Below the pieces are notes generated by a model. It made no database searches and was not told the DNA's origin. It saw only the letters and a program-made list of their open reading frames with translations. This document shows positions 17,519-27,194 of a stretch of DNA of 64,000 nt, piece by piece. The stretch is taken from positions 1,302,001 to 1,366,000 of the forward strand of contig NZ_CP130649.1 in NCBI RefSeq assembly GCF_030552895.1, read 5' to 3'. Source of the DNA: Tatumella ptyseos (lineage in GTDB: Bacteria > Pseudomonadota > Gammaproteobacteria > Enterobacterales > Enterobacteriaceae). Numbering within the stretch: position 1 is the stretch's first letter; each line of letters starts with the position of its first letter. The position numbers and the translations under genes are program-made.

Positions 17519-18166
17519 CTACTGAGCTAAATCGAACAACAAGGGAACACCGGATTGAGTTGACAGTGAATCCCGCAAGTCGGCGACGGGCGCAGGCCAA
17601 ACGATCTCTTTCACTAACGTGAGATTACGCAATAAGGGAAAGAGGTGTATATCGTCATAAGAGAGCGTACCATTTACCGCATGGGGAGATTGAATAAGCG
17701 CGACCAAGCGGGTGAGATCATGGTTAATTTTATCCACTAGCGAAGCGCGTTGTTCACGTAACGGCCCAAAATCGCCAATATAAGCTTGTTTTTTTGCCGT
17801 GTAATAGTCGCGAGCAGCAGTGGTGGAGAACTCCGCAAAATCTGTCGTTGGCATAATAGGTAATAATAGTTTATTGATATAACTGCCGACATCGGAGAGC
17901 CACTGAGCCAGTGGCTCAGAAACGTCACTGGATAGACGAGGCGTAGACGAGAGGGATTCAACATAGTGTACAATGTCTAAGCTTTCGCCCATCGCACTGT
18001 TATCGTCCTTCACCAAAATAGGTAACATCTTTTTCCCAATCAGCTTATTAGGCGTCTCTTCATCGTCATTGAGGAGGAAAGAGACCTCAACGGGTTGCTG
18101 ATCTAAACCGAAAATCATTCGTGCTTTGACGCAGAACGGGCAGTGGTCATAAACATAAAGATGCAT
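17519..18166 (-). CDS. grxB: Glutaredoxin 2
   Basis: GSH-dependent thiol-disulfide oxidoreductase with a GST-like fold, cytoplasmic. The start at 18166 gives 215 residues, equal to E. coli; the in-frame ATG two codons earlier directly abuts the AAGGA ribosome site and is therefore unlikely. The active site is CPFC in YDHCPFCVKAR, with the cis-Pro (MLPILV) and GSH-contact (MGESLDIVHYV) motifs following. The all-helical C-terminal domain covers about residues 85-215. It heads a two-gene unit with yceB, served by the promoter at 18210-18238. Confidence 0.95.
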   Translation of the reverse strand: MHLYVYDHCPFCVKARMIFGLDQQPVEVSFLLNDDEETPNKLIGKKMLPILVKDDNSAMGESLDIVHYVESLSSTPRLSSDVSEPLAQWLSDVGSYINKLLLPIMPTTDFAEFSTTAARDYYTAKKQAYIGDFGPLREQRASLVDKINHDLTRLVALIQSPHAVNGTLSYDDIHLFPLLRNLTLVKEIVWPAPVADLRDSLSTQSGVPLLFDLAQ

Positions 18167-18209
18167 AGTCATTCCTTTTGTTAGGGGAAGCTCTCTTCGC
18201 TAAGGCTTA

Positions 18210-18238
18210 ATTGTACGCCAGGCTGGGGGTTCTGCCAA
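18210..18238 (-). promoter_or_regulatory. Sigma-70 promoter of grxB-yceB
   Basis: On the minus strand -35 TTGGCA (18238-18233), 17-bp spacer, -10 TACAAT (18215-18210). Five of six matches in each box. Confidence 0.75.
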
Positions 18239-18260
18239 ACCTCGACGTTCATAGCGTTAC

Positions 18261-18289
18261 TTTACTCATTGAACTAATTAGCAAATAAT
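18261..18289 (+). promoter_or_regulatory. Sigma-70 promoter of rimJ
   Basis: -35 TTTACT (18261-18266), 17-bp spacer, -10 AATAAT (18284-18289), about 30 bp ahead of the rimJ ATG and back to back with the grxB promoter. Confidence 0.6.
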
Positions 18290-18320
18290 CACTCCCTTAA
18301 CTGCTATCGCTGGAGACATT

Positions 18321-18893
18321 ATGTTTGGCTATCGTTCATCTAGCCCAAGAATATCACTGAAATCTGAATCAATGCATATCAGAACCGTCGCAGAACGCGA
18401 TAGTTGGTTATTGACTGATTATTATCAGGAAAATAGAGATTTTTTGATGCCGTGGGAGCCGTTACGCGATGAAAGCTATTTCCAACATCATGGCTGGGAA
18501 GCGCGATTACAGCTCATGAGTTTGCAGCAAAAACAGGGCGACGCTTTTTATTTTCTATTACTGGATCCTACCGAGCAACAGCTGTGGGGGGTTGCCAATT
18601 TTAGCCAAGTAATCCGGGGATGTTTTCAAGCCTGTTATTTAGGCTATTCCCTCGCAGCGTCGCAGCAAGGCAAGGGACTGATGTTTGAAGGCTTATCGGT
18701 GATTATTCCTTATCTACAAAAACAGCAGCATCTCCATCGGATCATGGCGAATTACATGCCACGCAATCAGCGCAGCGGGGCACTGTTAGATCGCCTCGGA
18801 TTTGAAAAGGAAGGCTATGCTAGGGATTATTTGAAGATAAATGGACAGTGGGAAGACCATGTGCTCACGGCATTAGTCACCCCTAGGGGTTAA
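18321..18893 (+). CDS. rimJ: Ribosomal protein S5 alanine N-acetyltransferase
   Basis: GNAT-family enzyme that acetylates the N-terminal alanine of ribosomal protein S5 and assists 30S assembly. 190 residues against 194 in E. coli. The opening MFGYRSS matches the family; [20 protein letters not shown] and the acetyl-CoA loop [11 protein letters not shown] are followed by [33 protein letters not shown], which is almost invariant. A GGAG ribosome site lies close upstream. In E. coli yceH and mviM lie between rimJ and murJ; they are absent here, and mdtH is missing on the other side. Confidence 0.95.
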   Translation: MFGYRSSSPRISLKSESMHIRTVAERDSWLLTDYYQENRDFLMPWEPLRDESYFQHHGWEARLQLMSLQQKQGDAFYFLLLDPTEQQLWGVANFSQVIRGCFQACYLGYSLAASQQGKGLMFEGLSVIIPYLQKQQHLHRIMANYMPRNQRSGALLDRLGFEKEGYARDYLKINGQWEDHVLTALVTPRG

Positions 18894-19008
18894 GTCGTCA
18901 TTACTTGTAACAATCAGAACTGATTATTTCGAAGAATGAAAGTACACTAGCCAGCATTATTTGTTTGGCAGCCTCTATTTTGTCGATTATGCAGGATGTT
19001 TTTCTTTT

Positions 19009-20547
19009 ATGAATTTACTTAAATCATTAGCGGCCGTGAGTTCCATGACGCTGTTCTCGCGGGTGCTAGGTTTTGCCCGTGATGCGATTGTGGCGCGTGT
19101 CTTTGGTGCAGGAATCGCGACAGATGCTTTCTTTGTCGCCTTCAAATTACCGAATTTATTGCGTCGTATATTTGCTGAGGGGGCCTTTTCGCAAGCCTTT
19201 GTCCCGATTCTTGCCGAGTACAAGAGCAAAGAAGGTGAAGAGGCTACCCGTATTTTTGTCTCTTATGTGGCAGGCTTACTCACCCTAGTCTTAGCACTGG
19301 TGACGGTAGCTGGCATCATCGCAGCGCCTTGGGTCATTTATGTAACCGCGCCAGGCTTTGCTGATACGGCAGATAAATTTGCCCTGACCACGGCATTATT
19401 ACGGGTCACTTTTCCCTATATTCTGCTCATTTCCATTGCTTCCTTGCTCGGTGCCATCCTGAATACCTGGAATCGATTTTCGGTGCCAGCGTTTGCGCCA
19501 ACCTTACTGAATATCAGTATGATTGGCTTTGCGCTCATCGGCTCGCGCTATTTTCACCCGCCTGTGATGGCCCTGGCTTGGGCCGTTGTGGTGGGGGGGA
19601 TTCTACAATTAGGCTATCAGCTTCCTCACCTGAAGAAGATCGGCATGCTAGTGCTGCCACGGATTAATCTTAAAGATGCTGGCGTCTGGCGGGTATTACG
19701 TCAAATGGGTCCGGCGATTTTAGGTGTATCGGTTAGCCAAATCTCGCTAATTATTAATACCATCTTCGCTTCATTCTTAGTCTCTGGCTCCGTGTCGTGG
19801 ATGTATTACGCTGACCGTTTGATGGAGTTTCCGTCAGGGGTGTTAGGAGTGGCCTTAGGGACAATCTTATTGCCTTCACTCTCACGCAGTTTTTCGAGCG
19901 GTAACTTTGATGAATATTCGCGTCTGATGGATTGGGGGCTACGACTCTGCCTGCTACTCGCACTGCCTAGTGCGGTTGCACTCGGTATTTTAGCCGGACC
20001 TTTGACATCAGCCTTATTTCAATATGGGAAATTTTCTGCTTTTGACGCAGCAATGACCCAGCGCGCCTTAGTCGCGTACTCTATTGGCCTGGTAGGGCTG
20101 ATCGTGGTGAAGGTACTCGCGCCAGGGTTCTACTCGCGCCAGGATATTAAAACACCGGTTAAAATCGCTATCATGACCCTAATTATGACCCAGGTCATGA
20201 ACTTGGCCTTTATCGGGCCGCTGAAACATGCGGGCTTGTCACTTTCGATTGGACTCGCCGCCTGTTTAAATGCAGCGTTACTCTATTGGCAACTTCGCAA
20301 GAAAAAATTCTTTATCCCACAGGCAGGCTGGGGGATCTTTTTAGTCCGCTTGATCGTGGCGGTGATAGTAATGGCTGCGGTGCTTTATGGCGTATTACAC
20401 ATGATGCCAGCATGGGGTCAAGGCATGATGGTTGAACGTTTACTTCGGCTTACCGCAGTGTGTGCTGCCGGGGGGATAAGTTTCTTTGCCACCTTATTGC
20501 TACTTGGTTTTCGAGTGAAGGATTTTTCCCGTCGTAGTGTTGTTTAA
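19009..20547 (+). CDS. murJ: Lipid II flippase MurJ
   Basis: Essential inner-membrane MOP-family transporter that flips lipid II to the periplasm for peptidoglycan synthesis. The ATG at 19009 gives 512 residues (E. coli 511); a TTG at 18961 only adds an unsupported 16-residue leader. About 14 membrane helices are expected. The conserved cationic region [18 protein letters not shown] and [20 protein letters not shown] contains the arginines needed for transport, and the [30 protein letters not shown] segment is nearly identical to E. coli. It lies next to flgN as in other enterobacteria. Confidence 0.97.
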   Translation: MNLLKSLAAVSSMTLFSRVLGFARDAIVARVFGAGIATDAFFVAFKLPNLLRRIFAEGAFSQAFVPILAEYKSKEGEEATRIFVSYVAGLLTLVLALVTVAGIIAAPWVIYVTAPGFADTADKFALTTALLRVTFPYILLISIASLLGAILNTWNRFSVPAFAPTLLNISMIGFALIGSRYFHPPVMALAWAVVVGGILQLGYQLPHLKKIGMLVLPRINLKDAGVWRVLRQMGPAILGVSVSQISLIINTIFASFLVSGSVSWMYYADRLMEFPSGVLGVALGTILLPSLSRSFSSGNFDEYSRLMDWGLRLCLLLALPSAVALGILAGPLTSALFQYGKFSAFDAAMTQRALVAYSIGLVGLIVVKVLAPGFYSRQDIKTPVKIAIMTLIMTQVMNLAFIGPLKHAGLSLSIGLAACLNAALLYWQLRKKKFFIPQAGWGIFLVRLIVAVIVMAAVLYGVLHMMPAWGQGMMVERLLRLTAVCAAGGISFFATLLLLGFRVKDFSRRSVV

Positions 20548-20550
20548 CCC

Positions 20551-20976
20551 TTAACGATTGTGGACCGGATGACCATCCGGTCCATAAAAGCGTTGAGCTT
20601 GCAGGGGATGGAGTACGTTCAATACTTGCTCTGTCCAAGCCAGTTGCTGATTGAGCATTAAGGCCGTGTGCTGATTTTGCTCGGCGAGTTGCCGGGCTAA
20701 CGGCGCTATCTGCTGCCATCGTGCTGCTAATGAAGGATGTTCTGCATAAGGGGGCGCTATCCCCAAGGCGTGTTCTGCTTCGCTCCGCTGTTGCTCCACG
20801 AAGGTGAGGGTGACCAATAATGCCTGTTTATCTTCACTGAGACTGATTAAGCGGCGACTATCTGGTGACGCCGCCATCAGCTGTCGCTGCTCTTCATTAA
20901 TGATGTGACCAAGAGAGGCCAAGACTTGATACAGGCTCTCGAGGATAGTTCCGGCATTACGATGAAGATCAGGCAT
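20551..20976 (-). CDS. flgN: Flagellar export chaperone FlgN
   Basis: Cytoplasmic type III export chaperone that holds the hook-filament junction proteins FlgK and FlgL before secretion. 141 residues (E. coli 138) from the ATG at 20976, which has a strong AAGGAGG ribosome site; a longer in-frame extension to 21093 runs through flgM and is not real. Helical and Gln/Leu-rich as expected (EEQRQLMAAS, LARQLAEQNQHTALMLNQQLAW). It overlaps the flgM end by 8 bp, so the two are translationally coupled. Sequence conservation in this family is low; position and motifs make the call. Confidence 0.92.
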   Translation of the reverse strand: MPDLHRNAGTILESLYQVLASLGHIINEEQRQLMAASPDSRRLISLSEDKQALLVTLTFVEQQRSEAEHALGIAPPYAEHPSLAARWQQIAPLARQLAEQNQHTALMLNQQLAWTEQVLNVLHPLQAQRFYGPDGHPVHNR

Positions 20977-21271
20977 TATTATCCTCCTTAGAGAGCGCGA
21001 GCAAGGTGTCTGCAATTTTCCCTGCATCAATATGATAATTTCCCTCAGCGATGGCTTGGCGCAGCCTTTCGACTTTTTCATTATCAATATCACTACTACT
21101 GAGCGATGAGAGACGTGAAAGCGAGTGACTTAACGCCACAGGAGCAGACTGGTTTTCCAGAGTCATGGCAGAGTGTGATCGCTGGCCGGAAGGCAAGGGG
21201 CGCGAGCGGGATTGCCCTTGAACCAATTCGTTCCCCGCTCCAGTAAACCCTGGTATTTTTTCGATTGTCAT
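20969..21271 (-). CDS. flgM: Anti-sigma-28 factor FlgM
   Basis: Small protein (100 residues) that binds and blocks FliA (sigma-28) until it is exported through the finished hook, which times late flagellar genes. The N-terminal half is low-complexity and disordered, as typical. The C-terminal part VERLRQAIAEGNYHIDAGKIADTLLAL is the sigma-binding domain. It has its own sigma-28 promoter at 21317-21343 and probably also receives read-through from flgA, as in Salmonella. Confidence 0.95.
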   Translation of the reverse strand: MTIEKIPGFTGAGNELVQGQSRSRPLPSGQRSHSAMTLENQSAPVALSHSLSRLSSLSSSDIDNEKVERLRQAIAEGNYHIDAGKIADTLLALSKEDNNA

Positions 21272-21316
21272 ACTCTGTCCTTATAAAAAAAGCGTATTAA
21301 TGGTGATTCACATTGT

Positions 21317-21343
21317 CTATCGGCAAGATAACGAAAAACTTTA
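21317..21343 (-). promoter_or_regulatory. Sigma-28 (FliA) promoter of flgM
   Basis: On the minus strand TAAAGTTT (21343-21336), 11-bp spacer, GCCGATAG (21324-21317). This matches the FliA consensus at all but the last base. Confidence 0.92.
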
Positions 21344-21360
21344 TCAGTTTTATGCAGTGA

Positions 21361-22005
21361 TTATTTCACGATAACTTCTTTCTGTTCGTTCAGGGTTGCG
21401 GTTAGCCATTGACCATTCTCTAATCGGATCCGCAGAGACTGATTAATCATGGCATTATCTAAAGCGGTACCGCGCCCTGCAATGTGAAACCCCTTACCCT
21501 GAAAAGTGATCGGCACGGTTTCACCTTGCTTGATTACCCATGGTTGGCGGAATTGCTGCTTTGTTAATACCTTACCTGCAGGGATCTTTTGTAAGGCGAT
21601 CAAGGGTAAAGGTAGGGGCACTAACCAGCTGTTGGGGGGGAGTTCATCAAGACGGCCCATAACGCTGCGAATATCCTCTGCACGAACGACCGCGCCTTGT
21701 GCCAGGGTTCGCTTACTAAGGTAAAATCGTCCCGTAACTTTCACTCGAACCTGTATAACAGCGACTTGCTTGTCACACTGAGCGGTCAGTGTCAGCGGCC
21801 CCCATCGGCGGCTATGACTGGGCAGTTGAAAATGAGGCGATGAACACGTCATCTTGGTCTTAGGGGCACGTAACACTTCCACCTGCAATGTCGTCGCATA
21901 GTCAGGTTCTCGCTGGGAAAAAAAGGCCACAAGCTGCTCGTCCAATGACGCCGCATAGCTGGGCATAACCATTAGCCAACTTGCTACCATCCACAATGCT
22001 TTCAT
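21361..22005 (-). CDS. flgA: Flagellar P-ring assembly chaperone FlgA
   Basis: Periplasmic chaperone required for FlgI to assemble into the P ring. 214 residues (E. coli 219). A Sec signal peptide covers about residues 1-18 (ending SYAAS), and the C-terminal SAF-like domain contains LAQGAVVRAEDIRSV and the ending IRLENGQWLTATLNEQKEVIVK. The only cysteines are the pair at the N-terminal domain. It is divergent from flgB, sharing a 148-bp control region. Confidence 0.95.
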   Translation of the reverse strand: MKALWMVASWLMVMPSYAASLDEQLVAFFSQREPDYATTLQVEVLRAPKTKMTCSSPHFQLPSHSRRWGPLTLTAQCDKQVAVIQVRVKVTGRFYLSKRTLAQGAVVRAEDIRSVMGRLDELPPNSWLVPLPLPLIALQKIPAGKVLTKQQFRQPWVIKQGETVPITFQGKGFHIAGRGTALDNAMINQSLRIRLENGQWLTATLNEQKEVIVK

Positions 22006-22153
22006 AAATTGCCCCCATCCAAATAGGATCAGTCTACGGACTGACTTGGGGCATCAAGCGCAGAATTACTCTGTGTTTTATCGGCTTTTCAAACGATTTG
22101 TCCTGAAATGATTAACGTATTCTGCGTAATATTCAGTCAGTAAGGATAACGTT
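22006..22153. promoter_or_regulatory. Divergent flgA/flgB control region
   Basis: Class 2 flagellar promoters activated by FlhDC are expected here from the conserved arrangement. A -10-like TAATAT lies at 22127-22132 for flgB without a convincing -35, as is usual for FlhDC-dependent promoters. I did not identify FlhDC boxes with confidence and saw no sigma-28 site. Confidence 0.5.
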
Positions 22154-22564
22154 ATGATGGACCGCCTCGAACACAATCTTGATTTTGCGAGCCAAGCGCT
22201 CGCATTACGGACTCAACGACAACAAGTCTTAGCTGCTAACATTGCGAACGCCGATACGCCTGGCTACCAAGCACGTGATATGCCCTTTGCCGCCTCGCTT
22301 AAACGTGCGATATCTGGCAATGCGGTGCCCGTTGAGGGGATAGCATTACGCTTAACTTCATCGGGCCATATAGCCGGAAAACCCCAATCTTCTCAGTCAA
22401 TTCCCCTGATGTATCGCATCCCTGATCAGCCTTCTGCAGATGGTAACACTGTGGATATGGATCGAGAGCGGGTGGCCTTTTCAGAGAACAGTGTCAACTA
22501 CCAAACCGATCTGACCTATCTTTCCAACCAATTTAAATGGCTGACTAGCGCCATCCAAGGATAA
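22154..22564 (+). CDS. flgB: Flagellar basal-body rod protein FlgB
   Basis: Proximal rod subunit, 136 residues (E. coli 138). The N-terminal half holds the rod/hook signature [14 protein letters not shown], and the C-terminus ([23 protein letters not shown]) supplies the second helix of the coiled coil. Exported by the flagellar type III apparatus without a cleaved signal. Starts the flgBCDEFGHIJ operon; the next gene is 13 bp away. Two ATG codons are adjacent; the first is used, with AAGGA upstream. Confidence 0.96.
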   Translation: MMDRLEHNLDFASQALALRTQRQQVLAANIANADTPGYQARDMPFAASLKRAISGNAVPVEGIALRLTSSGHIAGKPQSSQSIPLMYRIPDQPSADGNTVDMDRERVAFSENSVNYQTDLTYLSNQFKWLTSAIQG

Positions 22565-22577
22565 GGAACCTCAGGAT

Positions 22578-22976
22578 ATGCTTTCAATCTTCGATATTTC
22601 AGGCTCAGCCTTACGGGCTCAGTCACAACGCCTCAATGTTAGTGCTAGTAATTTGGCGAATGCCGACAGTGTCACCGGTCCAGATGGCCAGCCCTATGTC
22701 GCAAAACAGGTTATTTTCAAGGCCGAACCGACGAATACCACTGGTATTGGCGGCGTGAAGGTATCTGGAATCATCGACGACCCTACGCCCTTCAAGCTGG
22801 TTTATCAGCCAGAAAATCCCCTCGCAGATGATAAAGGTTACGTCAAAATGCCTAATGTTAACGTTGTGGCAGAAACGGTGAACAGTATTTCTGCTTCACG
22901 CAGTTATCAAGCCAATGTTGAGGTGTTGAATACTGTCAAAAGCTTGATATTGAAGACCCTAACGCTAGGTCAATAA
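22578..22976 (+). CDS. flgC: Flagellar basal-body rod protein FlgC
   Basis: Proximal rod subunit, 132 residues (E. coli 134). [16 protein letters not shown] is the N-terminal rod signature; the C-terminal segment [26 protein letters not shown] forms the paired helix. It lies between flgB and flgD with short spacers in the same operon, and is secreted by the flagellar type III system. Confidence 0.97.
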   Translation: MLSIFDISGSALRAQSQRLNVSASNLANADSVTGPDGQPYVAKQVIFKAEPTNTTGIGGVKVSGIIDDPTPFKLVYQPENPLADDKGYVKMPNVNVVAETVNSISASRSYQANVEVLNTVKSLILKTLTLGQ

Positions 22977-22989
22977 GGAGAGTTGACCC

Positions 22990-23652
22990 ATGTTATCTGA
23001 ACTTAGCAGCGCCAATCGACTGAGCACTCGCGCAACGTCCAGCACATCAGGCAATTCCAGCGCTGATCTTCAAGACCAGTTTCTGACACTATTAATTGCA
23101 CAATTAAAAAATCAAGACCCTACCAATCCGATGGATAACAGTCAGTTAACCACCCAGCTGGCGCAGATCAATACCTTGGCAGGGATTGAGAACCTAAACA
23201 CCACGCTCTCCTCAATTTCTGGACAAATCAATACCAATCAATCGGTACAAAACACGTTACTCATTGGTCACGGCGTCATGGTGCCAGGCGATGCCATTCT
23301 GGTTGGCGAAGAGGCCACCACGCCATTCGGATTCGAAACGGATTCTGCCGCGACTTCGGTGACAGCCACCATCAAAGACAGCAGCGGTAATGTTGTGGCA
23401 CAACTCGATCTGGGTGCGATGGGAGCGGGGACTCATACTTTCCAATGGGACGGCACCCTGGATGATGAGAGTTCCGCCCCTGCAGGAAAATATAGTGTCA
23501 GTATCGACGCTACCAACGATACGGGGGCGATCCATACCTCATCATTAACCTATGCCATGGTTTATGGCGTGACGCCCTCTGCCACCGGCGCAGTACTGAA
23601 TTTGGGTACTTACGGTACCGCGAGTCTCGATCAAATTAAGCAAATTCTTTAA
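22990..23652 (+). CDS. flgD: Flagellar hook capping protein FlgD
   Basis: Temporary cap that lets hook subunits FlgE polymerise at the tip, then leaves. 220 residues, somewhat shorter than the 231 of E. coli. The family block QFLTLLIAQLKNQDPTNPMDNSQLTTQLAQI is near the N-terminus; the C-terminal part is the FlgD Ig/Tudor-like region, including the FQWDGTLDDESSAPAGKYSV segment. It follows flgC by 13 bp. Confidence 0.95.
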   Translation: MLSELSSANRLSTRATSSTSGNSSADLQDQFLTLLIAQLKNQDPTNPMDNSQLTTQLAQINTLAGIENLNTTLSSISGQINTNQSVQNTLLIGHGVMVPGDAILVGEEATTPFGFETDSAATSVTATIKDSSGNVVAQLDLGAMGAGTHTFQWDGTLDDESSAPAGKYSVSIDATNDTGAIHTSSLTYAMVYGVTPSATGAVLNLGTYGTASLDQIKQIL

Positions 23653-23667
23653 CAGTAGGAGATAAGT

Positions 23668-24870
23668 ATGTCTTTTTCGCAAGCAGTCAGTGGATTGAAT
23701 GCTGCCTCAAGTAACTTAGATGTGATAGGGAATAATATTGCTAACTCTGCAACGAGTGGATTTAAGAGTTCAACGGCCGCCTTCGCCGATATGTTTGCGG
23801 GTAGCCAAACTGGGCTCGGAACTAAAGTGTCTGCCGTGATCCAAAATTTTGGTGATGGTGCAATTAATGCAACGGGACGTAATCTCGACGTCGCCTTATC
23901 GGGGAATGGTTTTTTCCGATTAGAAGATAGCAATGGGTCGATTTATTACTCGCGCAATGGCCAGTTACAACGTAATGCCGACGGGGTCCTCGTCAATACT
24001 GAAGGTCTACAAGTCACCGGTTACCCAGTAACAGGTTCTCCCGCCACCGTTCAAACCGGCGCAGATCCAGTGCCAATTATGATCCCAACGACTCAGCTGC
24101 CTGCCCGAGCGACCACCCAAGGATCGCTTCAAGTCAATTTGAACTCCTCAGACGCGTTACCCTCAATAACGCCGTTCGATGCTAAAGAAGTTAACAGTTA
24201 TAACGCCAAAAGCAGTATGACGGTTTACGACAGCCAAGGGAATGATCACCAACTCGATCTCTATTTTGTGAAAACCGCTAACAATCAATGGCAAGTTTAC
24301 CCCATTGACAGTTCAACGGGGGAAGCCTCCACCGACTTTACCATGTCCTTCGATGAGAATGGACAACTGACCAGCGAAGCCCTCCAACCCATAACGATAC
24401 AGGGAAGCAATGGGGCGGCAGCCAATCAAACCCTTAACATCGATTTCGCAGGCAGTAGCCAGCAGAACACGGGTGAGACGCAGTTTGGCAATCCAAAACA
24501 AGACGGTTATGCGCCTGGGGATTTAACCGGATTTACCATCAATGATGATGGCACGATTATCGGCAGTTATTCGAACCAACGCACCCAAGCGATGGGGCAA
24601 ATTGTCCTAAGTAGCTTTACCAACAGTGAAGGGCTACAGCCGATGGGAGACAATCTATGGAGCGAAAGTTCCTCTTCTGGACAACCCGCCATTGGGACAC
24701 CAGGTAGCGGTAATTTTGGCACTATGACTGCCGGCGCACTCGAGGCATCGAATGTCGATCTGAGTAAGGAGCTGGTTAATATGATCGTCGCGCAGCGTAA
24801 TTATCAATCCAATGCGCAGACCATAAAAACGCAAGATCAAATCCTCAATACCTTGGTTAATTTACGATAA
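23668..24870 (+). CDS. flgE: Flagellar hook protein FlgE
   Basis: Main subunit of the hook, the flexible joint between rod and filament; 400 residues (E. coli 402). The N-terminal signature (LDVIGNNIANSATSGFKSS) and the C-terminal LEASNVDLSKELVNMIVAQRNYQSNAQTIKTQDQIL form the core coiled coil. The central part, residues about 90-330, is the variable surface domain rich in Ser, Asn and Gln. The gene has a clear AGGAG ribosome site and follows flgD by 15 bp. Confidence 0.97.
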   Translation: MSFSQAVSGLNAASSNLDVIGNNIANSATSGFKSSTAAFADMFAGSQTGLGTKVSAVIQNFGDGAINATGRNLDVALSGNGFFRLEDSNGSIYYSRNGQLQRNADGVLVNTEGLQVTGYPVTGSPATVQTGADPVPIMIPTTQLPARATTQGSLQVNLNSSDALPSITPFDAKEVNSYNAKSSMTVYDSQGNDHQLDLYFVKTANNQWQVYPIDSSTGEASTDFTMSFDENGQLTSEALQPITIQGSNGAAANQTLNIDFAGSSQQNTGETQFGNPKQDGYAPGDLTGFTINDDGTIIGSYSNQRTQAMGQIVLSSFTNSEGLQPMGDNLWSESSSSGQPAIGTPGSGNFGTMTAGALEASNVDLSKELVNMIVAQRNYQSNAQTIKTQDQILNTLVNLR

Positions 24871-24885
24871 AGGATAGGGCCATTC

Positions 24886-25647
24886 ATGGATAGGATGATC
24901 TATACCGCAATGAGCGGAGCGAGCCAAACCCTCGCCTTGCAAGCAGTGACCTCAAATAATTTAGCCAATGTTTCCACCCCCGGCTTTAAAGCGCAATTAG
25001 CCAATTTTCGCGCGGTGCCCGTGGAGGGTGCAAGCCTTGCTACGCGAAGTTTTGTGACGGCTTCTACCCCCGCGGCGGATCTCTCTGCCGGTCGCGTTAA
25101 TTATACGGAAAGGACACTCGATGTTGCATTACAACCCAATGATTGGCTAGCCGTCACACTACCCGATGGCAGCGAAGCCTACACGCGTAATGGCAATATG
25201 CAAGTTTCACCGCAGGGGATCCTGACCGTGAATGGCCACCCTGTAGTCGGGGAGGGCGGACCCATTGCCATCCCAGAGCATGCGCAATTAACGCTTGCCA
25301 CGGATGGAACCCTCACGGCATTAAATGCGGGGGATCAACCGAATGCGACGGTAGCGATTGGGCGATTAAAGATTGCCTTGGGGGAACCGACTATGGTGAC
25401 ACGTGGCGATGACGGATTTTTTCGTCCTACCGAAAAAGCCATTGCCCAATTTGGTGACGCACGCTTACCGGTTAATCCCCAGGGCAAAGTGATGCCGGGA
25501 GTCTTAGAGGAGAGCAACGTTAACCCTGTGCAATCGATGGTAGAGATGATCAACCATGCTCGCCGCTTCGAAATGCAAATGAAAGAGATCAGTCATGCTG
25601 ATCAAAATGAGCAAAAGGCTAACCAGTTATTGTCCATTACGAGTTAA
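24886..25647 (+). CDS. flgF: Flagellar basal-body rod protein FlgF
   Basis: Proximal rod protein, 253 residues (E. coli 251). Opens MDRMIYTAMSGASQTL, then the rod signature [15 protein letters not shown]. The C-terminal ESNVNPVQSMVEMINHARRFEMQMKEI is the usual ending. Same operon as its neighbours, 15 bp after flgE and 12 bp before flgG; flgF and flgG are paralogs. Confidence 0.97.
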   Translation: MDRMIYTAMSGASQTLALQAVTSNNLANVSTPGFKAQLANFRAVPVEGASLATRSFVTASTPAADLSAGRVNYTERTLDVALQPNDWLAVTLPDGSEAYTRNGNMQVSPQGILTVNGHPVVGEGGPIAIPEHAQLTLATDGTLTALNAGDQPNATVAIGRLKIALGEPTMVTRGDDGFFRPTEKAIAQFGDARLPVNPQGKVMPGVLEESNVNPVQSMVEMINHARRFEMQMKEISHADQNEQKANQLLSITS

Positions 25648-25659
25648 TGAGGAAAGACC

Positions 25660-26442
25660 ATGATCCGTTCTTTATGGATTGCAAAAACCGGACTTGATGC
25701 CCAGCAAACAAACATGGATGTCATTTCCAATAATCTCGCCAACGTATCGACCAACGGCTTCAAGCGCTCACGTGCGGTATTTGAAGATTTGCTTTACCAG
25801 ACCTTACGTCAACCGGGTACGCAGGCTTCAGAACAAAATACGTTACCTTCCGGTTTACAAATCGGGACTGGGGTACGACCTGTCACCACCGAGCGTCTTC
25901 ACTCTCAGGGAAACTTATCGAAAACCGATAACGCTAAAGATGTCGCCATCAATGGACAAGGATATTTCCAAGTACTCCTACCTGATGGCAGCTCGGCATA
26001 CACTCGCGATGGCTCGTTCCAAGTTGATCAGAATGGCCAGCTAGTGAATAACGCTGGCTATCCGGTACAGCCGGGGATCACCATTCCAGCGGATGCACTC
26101 AGTATCACTATTTCGAAAGATGGCATTGTGAGTGTCACGCAAGCTGGGCAGACGCAACCGGCTCAGGTTGGGCAATTAACCTTGAATACGTTTATTAACG
26201 ACGCTGGATTAGAGAGTAAAGGCGAGAATCTGTATCAAGAAACCCAAGCCTCTGGCGCGGCGACGGAGAGTACGCCGGGCCAAAATGGGGCGGGTTCACT
26301 CTATCAAGGCTACGTTGAGACCTCAAATGTGAATGTGGCGGAAGAGTTAGTCACCATGATCCAAACTCAGCGTGCTTACGAGATCAATAGTAAAGCCATT
26401 AGTACTTCCGATCAGATGTTACAACGTCTCACGCAACTTTAA
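25660..26442 (+). CDS. flgG: Flagellar distal rod protein FlgG
   Basis: Distal rod subunit that crosses the periplasm and passes through the P and L rings; 260 residues, the same as E. coli. The N-terminal [35 protein letters not shown] and the C-terminal [36 protein letters not shown] helices are almost invariant in the family. The flgG-flgH gap contains a perfect 8-bp inverted repeat. Confidence 0.97.
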   Translation: MIRSLWIAKTGLDAQQTNMDVISNNLANVSTNGFKRSRAVFEDLLYQTLRQPGTQASEQNTLPSGLQIGTGVRPVTTERLHSQGNLSKTDNAKDVAINGQGYFQVLLPDGSSAYTRDGSFQVDQNGQLVNNAGYPVQPGITIPADALSITISKDGIVSVTQAGQTQPAQVGQLTLNTFINDAGLESKGENLYQETQASGAATESTPGQNGAGSLYQGYVETSNVNVAEELVTMIQTQRAYEINSKAISTSDQMLQRLTQL

Positions 26443-26450
26443 ACCGCTTT

Positions 26451-26468
26451 GGGCGTGACCTCACGCCC
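26451..26468 (+). repeat. Intra-operon hairpin between flgG and flgH
   Basis: GGGCGTGA / TCACGCCC separated by CC, 8 bp perfect, in the 44-bp gap. There is no T tract, so an mRNA-processing or stability element is more likely than a terminator. Confidence 0.5.
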
Positions 26469-26486
26469 ACGATAAAGGAGATAAGG

Positions 26487-27182
26487 GTGAAAATGCGTTG
26501 GTTTTTTACGGGATTGATGTGGTCATGCTTAAGCACCCTGAGTGGTTGTGCCCTCATTCCCCATACTCCCTTAGTCAAAGGAGATACCTCAGCCAAGCCC
26601 GCCATCTTGCCGCAACCTGTGGTGAATGGGTCAATTTTTCAAGCCGTTGCTCCCATGAATTTTGGCTATCAACCGCTGTTTGAAGATCGAAGACCCAGAG
26701 CCATTGGCGATACCTTAACGATTATTTTGCGGGAAAACGTCAGCGCGAGTAAAAGCTCGAGCAGTAACGCATCACGTCAAGGCAGTAGTCAGTTTGGCTT
26801 GAGCGTGGTGCCGCGCTCGTTGAATGGACTATTGGGTGGTGATAAAGCCAACTTCGATGGATCGGGCGGGAATGACTTTAGCGGTAAAGGGGGAGCCTCG
26901 GCAAATAATACCTTCACCGGAACCATTACCGTATCGGTCTCATCCGTGCTAGCTAACGGTAATTTGAAAGTCGTCGGCGAGAAGCAAATTGAAATTAATC
27001 AGGGAACCGAATTTATCCGTTTCTCAGGTGTAGTGAATCCGCGCACCATTAATGCCGATAATGCAGTGCTTTCTACCTCCGTAGCTGATGCACGCATTGA
27101 GTATGTTGGAAACGGCTATATCAATGATGCCCAACAAATGGGATGGCTACAGCGTTTCTTCTTAACTATCGCACCGATGTAA
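26487..27182 (+). CDS. flgH: Flagellar L-ring lipoprotein FlgH
   Basis: Outer-membrane lipoprotein forming the L ring; 231 residues (E. coli 232). The lipoprotein signal ends in LSGC (Cys21) followed by Ala, fitting outer-membrane sorting. The mature part has [17 protein letters not shown] and [19 protein letters not shown], with the conserved ending [25 protein letters not shown] use the GTG at 26487, 6 nt after AAGGAG; an ATG two codons later (26493) is spaced too far (12 nt). Confidence 0.95.
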   Translation: MKMRWFFTGLMWSCLSTLSGCALIPHTPLVKGDTSAKPAILPQPVVNGSIFQAVAPMNFGYQPLFEDRRPRAIGDTLTIILRENVSASKSSSSNASRQGSSQFGLSVVPRSLNGLLGGDKANFDGSGGNDFSGKGGASANNTFTGTITVSVSSVLANGNLKVVGEKQIEINQGTEFIRFSGVVNPRTINADNAVLSTSVADARIEYVGNGYINDAQQMGWLQRFFLTIAPM

Positions 27183-27194
27183 GGGAGTCTTAGG

